Made by a program: the position numbers and the translations under genes. From the NCBI GenBank assembly GCA_002633025.1, contig NMRB01000072.1, forward strand, positions 367,981 to 431,980: DNA of 64,000 nt, written 5' to 3'. The notes below the pieces were generated by a model. It was not told the origin of the DNA. It did not search any database and worked only from the letters and a program-made list of their open reading frames with translations. This stretch comes from Notospermus geniculatus. Its lineage: Eukaryota > Nemertea > Pilidiophora > Heteronemertea > Lineidae. This document shows positions 1-10,929 of this stretch, one piece after another (within the stretch, counting starts at the first letter, position 1; each line of letters begins with the position of its first letter).

Positions 1-313
1 GGTGTAAAGTTTTTCAGTGTTTCCGTGTGTCAGTGTTCCCCCTATTGTTCTGGAAACACTGGCAGATAGATCGACACGTTTCTCTCTGTGTCTTCCATTG
101 GCGAGTCGCGGCTTATTCCGTCAGACAATAGCAGGGGAACACTCGCAGATGGGGAACGCTCAAAAACGTTACACCGGCCCCAATGGGTTAACAAGGAAAT
201 CTTTGCGGACTTCATCGCTATCTGAAAAGTGCACGCAATGGACTGTTGATCGTACATGTATATGTACATTGGAACCGCCAGTGTCCCAAGGTTGTTGCCA
301 GTTTATTGGATTC

Positions 314-496
314 ACTGACAGGCCAATTCATCTTTTAATTCTAGTATTTCTAATTCCTTTACAATTTGCATCATATTCATTGTTTTCTTTACTTCTTTTT
401 TATTGTTTTTAGTCTATTTGTAAAGCACTTTGAAGTTCTTTTACATAAAGCACTATATAAATTTTGCAATAAAATAAAAATAAATAAATAAAATTA
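314..496 (+). repeat. Retroelement 3'-end fragment in the 3' flank of collagen-like gene A
   Basis: An AT-rich stretch carries the words AAAGCACTTTGAAG and AAAGCACTATATAA and ends in an (AAAT)n tail. This is the style of 3' end seen on other LINE-derived pieces in this window (10.9 kb, 44.4 kb, 47.7 kb). It interrupts a sequence that runs straight through at about 9,915-9,930 in the flank of another copy, so it is an insertion. The same insertion is present at 17,441-17,610. Confidence 0.55.
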
Positions 497-856
497 CATT
501 CATATTTCTGACGCAAAAACGTCTTTTCTTAGAACGTCTTTCCATCGTGTCATTTTCTGATTGAGGTTGCCGAACAAATAACATGAATTACCATCTCTTA
601 TTACTGTTGCTCATATTAATCTCACGTTACCACATTCTGATGAAGTAAAAAATCGACCCTAGCCTGATAAATACAAATTACACTATCATTGTCATAGACC
701 TAACTGCAGCAAGAAGATTCACTAATTTCTAGCTACATGTACAGTGTACATGTAATTCACGGTACATCATCGGCATCCGCTGGAGAGAAGTAGGCCTATA
801 TAAATGTACAGTTCCAGAAATACCCCAAATACACTGTACATATCATATTTCTGATG

Positions 857-2877
857 TTACTTTGAACAAACAGCACATGTTAATTCAAAGTTCATGATAT
901 ATGGTGGACAAGGTAATGATCCACACGACCCCTGAACTGTGTACATCAACCCGCCGTTCTCATCCCTCGCGCCACTGTCCTTGCCAGCATCAGGGGCATT
1001 ATCCAGGCATGCGTAGGTAAAGGACGCCTTGTGGGCGTAGTGGCCCGTCATGAGATACCCCCAGTATTCCAGATGCCAGCCACTTGGACATGATTTCTTT
1101 GCCGGTATCATCAGCTGAAAAAAGCGAACGATGAACCTTGATTGCAACCGGATGCACAGCACCAAAAGGGTTGGCCATCCCACAAGCTCATTCCCATTCC
1201 GTTCCGCGGCGCGATGTGACACATAGTAACCTCTCCAGGGGGCGTTTCCCGTAAAACGAAATATTATGGCGATATCTCAAGCCCTATGTTTTATGATGGC
1301 TCCACGAGGTCGGGAGACGGAGAGTAGGTGGTGCTGTGAGGGGTTTGCTAGACCACAGAGTAGTCTCTACATCTGACGATGTGGAGCATGTCGCCTGCTG
1401 AGTGGGCTAGGGGTTTGCAAGCCTACGAGGCCAAAATACCTCATATTGATGCCCCGGGTATTTTGTTAAGTGGTAAATCCATTGGATCCATCCGCAGAGA
1501 CGAATCACATTTTACAAAACCGGTCACGGTGCTTTGTAGCATACGGATACTTACTGCGGTCGGCCTTCTGCTTCTACACACGGCACAACGGATATCAGAG
1601 TTCCCAAGTGGACTGGTACCAGAATTATCCGTGCTGAAACCCGCTGGAGTTTCCAGCTCCACTCCGAAGATATAAGCATGTCCCTCCCCTGCACTTGTAG
1701 CTGCAGCATACTCGGGGTCTTCAGGGAGGCAAATGTATTCTGATGCACCTCCAGCATGGGTATAGTGCTCAGCCCCAGCTACACCTTGAGTGAAAAAAGA
1801 GAGATGCAGATCGTGCATTGTGATCTCCGCACCACTTCGTATTTCTCGTTGCCTAGTCCTACTGGTAATAGAACAGGCCTCACGGACAATCTCACACCGC
1901 TGCTCCAACAAGGCCTTGTAGGGTGGTTCAGAGCGAACTGACAGGACCCCCCCCCCCGTAGGTGTAGTTGCAAGTTGAAATCAAGTTACACTTAACGATG
2001 CTCTATAGGCCTACAGTAGTCTCTGTTATTGAGACTTACCCTTGTAGACTACGTCACTCTCTGCCGGACATACAGTTCGACCCCAACGGACGAAAGTTGC
2101 GCCACCTACAATACAGACCACAGTGTGGAAATTAGGCTATGAATTTTATGACGTCGTGGTATAACATCTCACAAAATACAAGTCATCACCACTAAGCCCA
2201 GCATATACTGATTCGAATCATGAGCTTGAGATTGCAATAGGAGCAGTCAGCCGCGCTTATTGCCAAAAGATGGCAGCAAAGTTCTTGCGGACCAATACAA
2301 AAGAACATCCTCCCGATTGTGCTCAATCAACGATGAATGGGTGCATTGAATTGGACCGTTGTGACTCCTGTTGGTCAACTGACTGACAGCTGCTATTGCA
2401 TGGATACATATCCATCATAATTGCTGCATATTGAGGTTCACAAAGTGGAGCAAATCCCAGACAACAAAGCAATCAATATACATGTATACATGTAATACGA
2501 CGTAATTATTTGTAAGTTGAAATCAACAGCAATTGCCATGAACCTACCCGTCTGGGGTTCACCAGCTCCTAGGGATCGTTTATTTCTTGCCTGTTCCACG
2601 GCCTCTTGTTGCTCAAACTGTAGTGAATAATAAGGAAATGGTGAGTATTTTATCAATCTCCCGATGACCCATGTCTCTCTTTCCCGCAACATGGCAAACG
2701 ATGGGCGATATTTCGATTAGCCAGGGTTGTTCGCGCACTAGTACGCACGGCACGCATGCCTACCTTTTGTCTCACGTCCTTAATCCTACTCTGCAGCAAT
2801 GCGAGCCAACAGAAAAGGCCGAAAAATGTGCCTATTACCAAAGTAAACTGAACAAGTCCTGTCTTTGAAGCAGCCAT
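857..2877 (-). CDS. Short-chain collagen C4-like type II membrane protein, gene A
   Basis: Five exons join in frame with GT-AG borders: 2877-2764, 2617-2548, 2105-2040, 1784-1555 and 1114-857 (stop). They encode 245 residues. Residues 8-30 are a hydrophobic signal anchor with no cleavage site apparent, so the protein should be type II with the C-terminus outside the cell. A polar, possibly coiled stalk ([15 protein letters not shown]) follows, then a Cys-rich domain made of two related halves. The halves carry [25 protein letters not shown] and CAVCRS, then [29 protein letters not shown] and a terminal CAVCSK. This matches the C-terminal domain of invertebrate short-chain collagen C4-like proteins. 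No Gly-X-Y triple-helix tract is present. Ligand and role are unknown; cell-surface recognition or matrix contact is inference. The start is the first ATG of the anchor exon. Gene C is nearly identical and B is diverged. Confidence 0.85.
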
Positions 2878-3528
2878 TTTGAAAATGTCGTGCGCAGCAG
2901 GCGGGGATCCAGAGAGGGCGCGGCGGGCGCTCGCCTCCCCTTAGCCACGAAATCTGTAAAATCGACCGTGAACTTCTGCAATTTGGCGCAAATTTCAATG
3001 TTCCTACCACAGGGCGCCCCTCTTTTCCAAATCCGGGATCCAACCCTGCACAGTTTCCAGGACTGCAGGGCGATAGGATTCAACGATGAGGCCTATCACT
3101 TTTCAAAGGGTTTAACGATGATACCTAAAGTTTGACAAGGAGATCATCGAACCTCGTCTCCATCTCACTGAATGGTAGAGTGCATTCAATATTGATAATA
3201 TTTGATGAGACCCAACAGTGCTTTAAGGTTGCAAGGAATAAAGAAAGGCAGAGATACCGTAGCACTACCATGAGCATCCATAGGTAACTGTCAGTACGAG
3301 TGATGAATACTCGAGCTTCCTTTTACCTGTTCTCTGATGCTTTGAGGTGCAAACATTCTCATCAGACACTCTATCACGATCGCAGGCGAATGTGCATGCG
3401 TGAACTCTGCTTTGCCAGCCGATTTGCCAGCAGTTGCTTTTTCGTGATTGTCAACGTTCAAAATGCAGGGGCAGGTCATACAGAACATGACACGGAGTAC
3501 ATGTACATCAATCGCGGGAACCGCCCTT

Positions 3529-3810
3529 GTTCATACTTCGACGCGCGACCATCGGCGGCGTCAGTTGCACGATCAAAACCTGGACGCCAAAAGCCTAGTT
3601 TATACTTCGACGCAAGACCATCGGCGTCCGACGCACGATCAAAATCTGTACGCCGACATAAGCCTACTTCATTAGGTCGGCGTCCAGATTTTGATCGCGC
3701 GTCGGACGCCGATGGTCGTGCGTCGAAGTATAAACTAGGCCAAAGGCTATGTCGGCGTACAGATTTTGATCGCGCGTCGGACGCCGATTGTCGTGCGTCG
3801 AAGTATGAAC
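3529..3810. mobile_element. Foldback element, GTTCATACTTCGACGC family
   Basis: The ends are GTTCATACTTCGACGC and its exact inverse GCGTCGAAGTATGAAC. Inside, the unit containing CGATCAAAATCTG is repeated head to head, making nested inverted repeats. A truncated relative lies at 20,637-20,723 in the matching place of unit 3, and a diverged copy lies in a kinase intron at 37,119-37,348. No transposase is encoded. Confidence 0.7.
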
Positions 3811-4299
3811 TACTGCCAGGGGGTATTATGCTTTTAAATGAATACGCGACGAATAGCAGCGCTGCGGATCTATTAAACTGAACCCTGAGGAACGCCAATA
3901 GGCTGTCGTCGTCGATTCTGCTGACATACCAAACTGGTAGCCGTATTTTCCCGTGCATGTTACCTAATTTAGTATTATAGGCCTACGATATGCAGCGACG
4001 CACACTGCATAGATAATCATAAAGTTGGCCTATTATTCTAGTTCAGTGGATATTCGTGTGTGAGTGCAAGGTGACAGGCCTAGTCAGGGCCTGCTGCTCT
4101 TTTAATTCTTATTGGGATCAATGCATGTGGTGATCACTCATTTTCCTTGCGTCAGAAGTGAACTTGGCACCGTTTGTGAGTATAGCCTGTTTTATTTCTG
4201 TCATGATTGAAACCTTCAAAGAGGCGCATTCAGTCCCTACCAACCATCATGGAGGCAGTGCCAGCACTTCCGCACCGACGAGGGCTTTTCACTGCTCTT

Positions 4300-5148
4300 G
4301 GGGCAATATTATTGCCAATCTTTCTTCCATCCATTACGCCAGAAACACATGACACCCATTTTCGGCCCCATATTGTGCTATAATATTGTACGTGGATGGA
4401 CCGCTTACGCAGTTACGCCGGTGTACGTTCTACAGTGTGGCCATTTTTCTGTGTGTTTCCCATTGTTCGGAACACACTCGGGGAAACGGGACTCGCTGTT
4501 GTGGCTTTACCCGAGTTCAATCTTCGTTTGGTGCATACGGCCCATCCAGATTTGCCGTAGGTCTATGGTCCCGTCACTTTTTCCGTTGGAATGTTCGCAA
4601 TTTATTCCCAGTAATAGCGGACTGCAGTGCCATCTCATTGGTCCACAGTGATGATCGATCCGCCTTGATACTGACCGACACGGAATGCCGCCCAAAAGGA
4701 ACATCTTCAAAATATCTAATATCTGGTGATTGTTTTCCATAGCCATGTTCCTTAATCTATCATTGAACAATAGAAGCGGACACTTTTTACAAAGGCACCC
4801 TCTTTACTGTTACACCGATACCTACCTTGAAATTATCACCTGACAGTTTCTTTTGATGTGGGTGCACCATGGGCCTATAAAAAGACCTCTCTTATCTATT
4901 TTTGATAGAGTGTAGGCCTATAATCCTACGCCATAATGTCGGCCTAGTCATACAGTATGGCCTATGATCTGTGGAATAAATCAACTATTTACAAAAAAGT
5001 TTAAAAATGCACAGATGTGGCCATCGCCGCCATATAGGCATAAGCGAGCCATACACGATCAATATTATTGCACAATATGGGGCCCCAAATAGGGGCATTA
5101 TGCTTCTGGCATGATGGGTGGAAGACAGATTGACAATATATTGCCCAT
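4300..5148. mobile_element. Non-autonomous DNA element with long inverted ends, unit 1 only
   Basis: About 120 bases at 4,300-4,425 (starting GGGCAATATTATTGCCAATC) match, in reverse complement, the stretch at about 5,020-5,148. The two arms flank roughly 600 unrelated bases. Unit 3 lacks this element; its sequence diverges at the matching position (after 21,292). A further partial copy of the end follows at 5,150-5,190. No transposase reading frame was recognised. Confidence 0.6.
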
Positions 5149-5892
5149 TTGGGCCTTATATTGTGCAATAATATTGAACGTGTATTTTCCATGCGTTCTC
5201 CTGCGAATTTCTAGGGGATATTGCAGCAGCTATAGGCTTTTTTAGTGTATTCATTCGCCTTGGGTTATCATTTTGCCCTAGGCATGGTATTTATAGTGAT
5301 TTGGAATCTCAGCTTTGCCAAGCGTATGTGACCGGAACTTTCTCCCGCAGCTGTACGGCAAGGTTGATTGTACACCGTGATTTAGGTCGCCGTCACAAAA
5401 TTTGAGCAGTGTTGACGGGCACCGGGCCTCAGGAGGGATTTTTCAGAGCCGGGCTAGACCCGGGTGCCAAAAAACCCGGGGATTTCTATGTAGTGTAACC
5501 ACGGCTATAATGTCGCGGTATGTAAAGTCATTTCTGGTGTGAAGGAAAAATGGAGCAGAGGTGTAGAATTCAGAGGACTTCTTGGAGGCTTTCACTCAGA
5601 CCATCGATATTTAAGGCCTGTTCAGCTTTTCTGCCGGACAATTATTTCACCTCAGCTGACCATGTTATATTGATAGAAGTCCACCGAGAGTGTATCGCTG
5701 GGCGATTGCAATTAACACCTAACAGGCCTACGTCAGGCAATGTTCAGTGAGTGAGGGGGCCTACTCGGAACATCATGGAGGGGAAGACTGGGGATAATTT
5801 AAGTTCAATTTGTCTTCAGGACTTGACTGAACAACGTGGAAACGAAGCCAACTCCGCAAGTCCAACATATTTCCATCCCACCAAACGAGAAA

Positions 5893-8405
5893 ATGGCAGA
5901 AAAGAAGCGCCTCAAAGTGTGTGTCGTAGGTGGAGGAATCATTGGTCTCGGTTCAGCCTTCTCCATCAAGGAGCTAGAGGTGGGCGGCACGCCCGTGGAT
6001 GTGACAGTGATAGCAGACCGATTTCACCCACACACCACCAGTAGTCTCGCTGCCGGCTTCTGGGCCGTCCTCGATTTTGTCACAACCGGTTGTCCTCCAG
6101 AGCAGAGAGCCAAGCTCAGGTATTTTAGATTTTATCAAGGATTGGTTAAGATCAGTTGGGAATGGAGGGAAACGCAGCAAAGTATACATATTTAAAGACA
6201 CTTGAGATATGAGAATGAACACCTTGTACGCTGCAAGAAAACCAATTAAAAATTCTCATATCGAGACAGGTGTGTCCGATCCATGTCACCAGATGCCGCA
6301 TTTCTGCGTTGTTGAGCGTTTGTGTGGATGAAAGAGTCAAAGTTGCCAACCCGTCATCCTGAAACTCAGGTGTCCGACGTAGGAGATACCATCATCTGAA
6401 TGACCCTGTTTTGCGCCGGCGTCTATTCTTTTGGGATACTAGACAATAATTATGCATCTTCATTCTTTCAGAAAGTGGTCAATATCAACATGGGACCATA
6501 TCAACAGACTGAACACGTCAGAAGAGGCGGCAAAGGCCGGAACCTGCCTATCTTTCGGTTATACGGTCCTCGAGAAGCCAAATCCGGTGAGTGGTGGCAA
6601 AAAACCGCCACAAGACGATTTATGGCACCGGCTACTATGTAGAACCTCCCTCTATATTTGTTACCAGAAAGTCCATGAATTACAGACTCCGTGTTAGCAA
6701 AGGCCTCGTGGCAGACTGTAGGCTTTTCCTTTAACAGGAAGCGTCCTAATTTCAGGAATATATGAATATGTGGAAGGATGTATATTTCAACTTCAGTGAG
6801 ATGTCAGACAGCGAACTAGAAATGTTTCCACCGTTCAGGTACGGTCCCCATCGCGCCTTTATTGAATTTGAACGACACTGTGACGAGCCATGGATACAGA
6901 GAGCCGCGTTCATTCAGATTCTCATTCTGTATGCAGGAACTGTTGGCAGGCAAAATTTCCAAGTCCCTTTTTCCAAGTCCCTTCAAGAAGCCCTTCGGAA
7001 TGAATTTCTCGCGCTGAGCTTATCGAAAGCCTGCGTCGGTCCCCGATTCGCACCTGAAAATGCCGGCGCGCTGGAAGCAATTTAGTTTAACGTTTTGTCG
7101 CATGGGCATTTTCCTTTTGAATACTTGGAGCGCCATCTGCACTGTGACGACCACTCTCCTGGTAGGCTACTCAAGACTGGTCCTTACCAGTACTCTGTTT
7201 ATTTCAGACATGGTTATAGGTTTACGACTCTCATTTCCGATTCCTCCATATACATGCCATGGTTAATGGACAAGTAAGTTAAATGTCTCAAGATCCAAAT
7301 CGTGTCGTCTTCGCAATGTTTCCGAGGGTTAGCGGATTCATTCGCTGCTTTTCTTTTTCGAGGTGTAGCGGTATACAGCCACATAAATTGGACATTCCAA
7401 ACCCTCTGGGCATACGATTACATGTATATATTTGATGACGGGAGTGATGGATCAGCAATTTGTTTTACAACTCGTTTGCATGCCCTTTCCTATTTTCAGA
7501 CTTCGGGAAAAGAACGTTAGATTTGTGACCCGTAAGGTCAACAGTTTAGACGAAGTGAGTATGCCAAATGTGGTCAGAACGCAGGCTAACGTTAACGGGC
7601 GGGAGGACGCATTCTTCGTTCATTTTCGTAATGTGCCGAGGCGCTGAAAGGCGTCGGAAAAAACGTTGTAAATAAACCAACACTAGGGGGTCCAAAAAAG
7701 TTTTGATTAATCAGACTGGGAGTGGGGGCCCCGAGGTTTCCCGAAGAACCAATTGATTCGAATCCACGCCGCCTATCCCGTGACCTCCACCACTAGGCCA
7801 ACATTTTGCACCAACATGAGCATGTGCTTGTGTCGCCCTCACCACTGTAACCGCGGGAAACATTTTTCAGCTTGCTTGTGACTATGACGTCATTGTCAAT
7901 TGTACGGGTATTGGAGCAGCGAAGTTAGTGGGCGATACACAGGTTATGTCGGCCAGAGGTCAAGTAATGAAGGTAGAGTATCGTTCATACCCACAATGGA
8001 CCGTCCGGCGACTTTCTAGATGGCAGCACATGACAGTATTTGTTTAGGATACAGTGCTGCCATCTTTCGAATGTTGTGGCGGCTTAAACCCGAGTTCACA
8101 GTACGCGGGTTTGGTCATGGTACCGAGACCACATTTCCTCTCTGATTCACATATACAAGATTCGAATGAACCAACCAGATTTGGGTTTTATGCTGACACT
8201 TAGGCCTATTTGGATTTTGCATGGCCTTCAGGCCTACGCGACTGGATTGTTTTTTTCAAGTATTTGGCCCCCTATCAATTGGTCTTTTAAGAATGTATTT
8301 GTTAGCCTACCATTTCATATTTTGCATTTTCAAGGTCCATGCACCATGGATAAAGCAACACGTGATGGCTGTTGGAGTAGACGAATTCTACTACATTTAT
8401 CCAGG
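5893..8405 (+). pseudogene. DDO: D-aspartate oxidase copy 1, 3'-truncated (exons 1-7 only)
   Basis: Seven exons match the first seven of the complete gene at 21,788-25,999: 5893-6119, 6472-6586, 6756-6838, 7208-7273, 7500-7554, 7871-7972 and 8335-8405. All splice sites and phases are kept and no internal stop is seen. The encoded part has the FAD-binding [13 protein letters not shown] motif, [39 protein letters not shown] and YYIYPG. Exons 8-10, holding the substrate-binding Arg of the [12 protein letters not shown] motif and the C-terminal FAD-contact segment, are absent. Homology to the other copy ends at an ambiguous base at 8,527, so the loss may be an assembly join rather than a biological truncation. 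A transcript from this piece alone could not make an active flavoenzyme. Confidence 0.8.
7750..7806 (-). repeat. tRNA-like (SINE-type) sequence in DDO copy 1 intron
   Basis: Read on the minus strand, TGGCCTAGTGGTGGAGG resembles an RNA polymerase III A box and GGATTCGAATC a B box, at tRNA-like spacing. There is no good acceptor stem. The second DDO copy has the same sequence near 24,056-24,108. A tRNA-derived SINE remnant is more likely than a working tRNA. Confidence 0.4.
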
Positions 8406-8526
8406 GTAATGCTGGACCGAAGCTAATTCTTTGATCCAAAATAGTTGGAAATGGAGCCAACCCTTGTAGCTTTTAGATCCGAAGATGAGGAAATAGATCA
8501 AGGTGCACTCCATGACTGTGCGCTAT

Positions 8527-8527
8527 N
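8527..8527. other. Single ambiguous base at a probable assembly join
   Basis: Sequence up to about 8,525 matches 24,835 and before almost base for base; immediately after the N it matches nothing there. From about 8,620 it resembles the 5' flank of collagen-like gene B (16,370 onward) instead. Confidence 0.6.
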
Positions 8528-8867
8528 TACCTTATAAGGACTTCCGATTGCCATACAAGGTAACCGCAAGGGAACGCAACCCCGTCTCAAGCCAAAATCG
8601 CAACAGTGGATCACCCGCTTTAAGGGGATTGTGCCGGGTGAGGTCCACGATGCGACACGGGAGTTGCAGCCAATTGTGGAGCCATTCATGTCGTCACATG
8701 ACTTGATAACCACGGTGGATGAAAGTTATTTCTGATCATTGCGTGTCTACTCCTCCTACCGGTACCACGACAAGACGGTCACGTTGCAAGTACATTGTAC
8801 ATATCAGTAGCCTCAATATAGTGTATGGGCCAGGCTTACATACATCTGAAACCAACGGCAAACCTAC

Positions 8868-9590
8868 CCGTCTGGGGTCCACCTCCTCCTAGGGATCGTT
8901 TTAGTCTCGCGTCACCAGCCTCTCTCTCTTACAGGAGAGAGTCTGGTAGCAAAGGCCAAAACTTTCGTTACCGCCAGGTGGCGAGTGTCCAGCTCAGAGC
9001 ATCCGAATCTGATTGGCCAACGGCTGATTAAACATGGCTGCGCCCGTGAAACGCATGATGAACGAACAAGGAACGAAAGAGTCCGAGGGATGTTACCTTT
9101 TTAACACATTTTATCGTGGTTTTCACTGAGTGATATGTAGACAAGCGATCGAGCCTGGCCGTTTGAGGTGGATCGCTGATGAAATAAAGTGGAATTGTAT
9201 TGTATCAGGATCGATTTACCGTCTGGCTGAACTTCGACTCCCTGGTTGGAAGTGACCTAATCCATGGCACAAAATGTAAGTCCTATTGTACAATCGGCTT
9301 ATTCCAGCAATCGATGACCATGGATAGTCGTTCCTTCCGTGCTAAAAAGGTAAATTTTCCCTCAGACTCATTCGTTCATCATGCGTTTCATGGGCGCAGC
9401 CATGTTTAATCAGCCGTTGGCCAATCAGATTCGGATGCTCTGAGCTGGACACTCGCCACCTGGCGGTAACGAAAGTTTTGGCCTTTGCTACCAGACTCTC
9501 TCCTGTAAGAGAGAGAGGCTGGTGACGCGAGACTAGGGATCGTTTATTTCTTGCCTGTTCCACGGCCTCTTGTTGCTCGAAAGTGTCCAA
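8868..9590 (-). pseudogene. Exon 2 remnant of a fourth collagen-like copy, split by a transposon
   Basis: Bases 8,868-8,901 and 9,546-9,590 together equal exon 2 of gene B (16,893-16,971), with the donor at the left and the acceptor at the right intact. They are separated by a 634-bp element and its 10-bp target duplication. No exon 1 is found to the right, where sequence diverges after about 9,655, and no exons 3-5 to the left. The piece is broken: a remnant of a dead gene or of a second haplotype of B. Confidence 0.7.
8902..9535. mobile_element. 634-bp Mutator-like non-autonomous element
   Basis: Long inverted ends of about 160 bp begin TAGTCTCGCGTCACCAGCC and are almost perfect. The direct repeat GGGATCGTTT flanks the element at 8,892-8,901 and 9,536-9,545. 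The uninterrupted target is visible in gene B near 16,920. A 10-bp duplication with long inverted ends is typical of Mutator-like elements. No transposase is present. Confidence 0.75.
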
Positions 9591-9759
9591 CTATAGTAAA
9601 CAGGGGGAAGTTAGCTAATGCTTGTACTTAAGATTTTCACAGCTATATCTACTACTGTCAGCACTGACACGTCTGACGATGTCTTATGGAAATGCTCCTC
9701 CAGGACATCCTATTGGCTGACTCACTTCAAGGAATTCAACAAAACGAACAATACTCTGC

Positions 9760-10540
9760 GACATGATGTCAAGTGTTTCGGTTAGTTTGACAACGAATTC
9801 TTTTTGAACCTCGTCGCTATCTGAAAAGTATGTACTATGCAATGGGCTGTTGGTCGTACATGTATATGTACATGTACATTGGAACCGACAGTGTGCCAAG
9901 GTTGCCACGTTCATTGGATTCGGGTCAATATTCATATTTCTGACGCAAAAACGTCTTTTCTTAGAAATTCCATCGATGCCTCATTTTCTGATTAGGCCTA
10001 AGGTTGCCGAACACACACATGTAACATGTAACATGAATTACTATCTCTTATGACTGTTGCTCTTAAAGATAATGTATCACGGATATTTTCGCGGGCCACG
10101 AAATTCATTGTTGATTTACATTTTGTTTGTTTATGTCCAGGCTTTCGTTGTCTTGTGAGTAAATTATTGGTGGCATGCCCCTCTAGAAATTCTGTTGATT
10201 CCAAAAGTATTCATTTTGGTGGGTTGGCATGTCCCAAAAGTCCAAAATAACATAATGTAAACATCCATGTTTACAAACATTGAATGTAAACAATGAAGTC
10301 GTGATATATTATCTTTAATGTCATGTGTCCACATTCTGATCAAGTAAACAAATTGACCTATAGCTTGGTGACTTTTTTACCGTTACTATCATGGTCATAG
10401 ACCGCAAATGCAGCTAGAAGATTCACTCTTAATTTCTAGGTCAAAAAGTGTGTGATTGATTCACGGTATATCATTGGCATTCGCTGATTAAGAGAAGTCT
10501 GCAGTTCCAGAAATTATCCCTAATACTCATATTTCTGATA
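9760..10540. other. Collagen-like gene 3' flank, third copy
   Basis: This stretch is a diverged copy of 17,293-17,950 and of 190-850, the DNA downstream of the other collagen-like genes. It lacks the 180-bp retroelement insertion those two share. No gene is seen in it. Confidence 0.6.
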
Positions 10541-10877
10541 TCACTTCGAACAAACAGCACATGTTAATTCAAAGTTGTTGATATATGGTGGACAGGGTAA
10601 TGATCCACATTTCCCCTGAACAGTGTACATCAACCCGCCGTTCTCATCCCTCGCGCCACTNNNNNNNNNNNNNNNNNNNNNNNNNNNNNNNNNNNNNNNN
10701 NNNNNNNNNNNNNNNNNNNNNNNNNNNNNNNNNNNNNNNNNNNNNNNNNNNNNNNNNNNNNNNNNNNNNNNNNNNNNNNNNNNNCATCATCATCATCATC
10801 ATCATCAATCACCAATCACCAATCACCAATCACCCATCACCCATCACCATCACCATCACCATCACCATCACCATCAC

Positions 10878-10929
<52 letters not shown>

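Larger units (their letters stand above)
2878..5892. other. Shared intergenic region between collagen-like gene A and DDO copy 1
   Basis: About 3 kb separates the divergent start codons. No gene is seen. A GC-rich part near 2,880-3,080 resembles a dispersed repeat: its TTTCAATGTTCCTA word and following bases recur near 45,630. Two inverted-repeat elements (3,529-3,810 and 4,300-5,148) fill much of the rest. The two promoters must lie here, but no core motif can be assigned with confidence. Confidence 0.5.

Noticed and set aside
3300-3881. 193-codon open frame at 3,300-3,881
   Set aside because: It runs through the inverted repeats of a foldback element, and the opposite strand is equally open for the same reason. 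The matching stretch in unit 3 is truncated and not conserved as protein.
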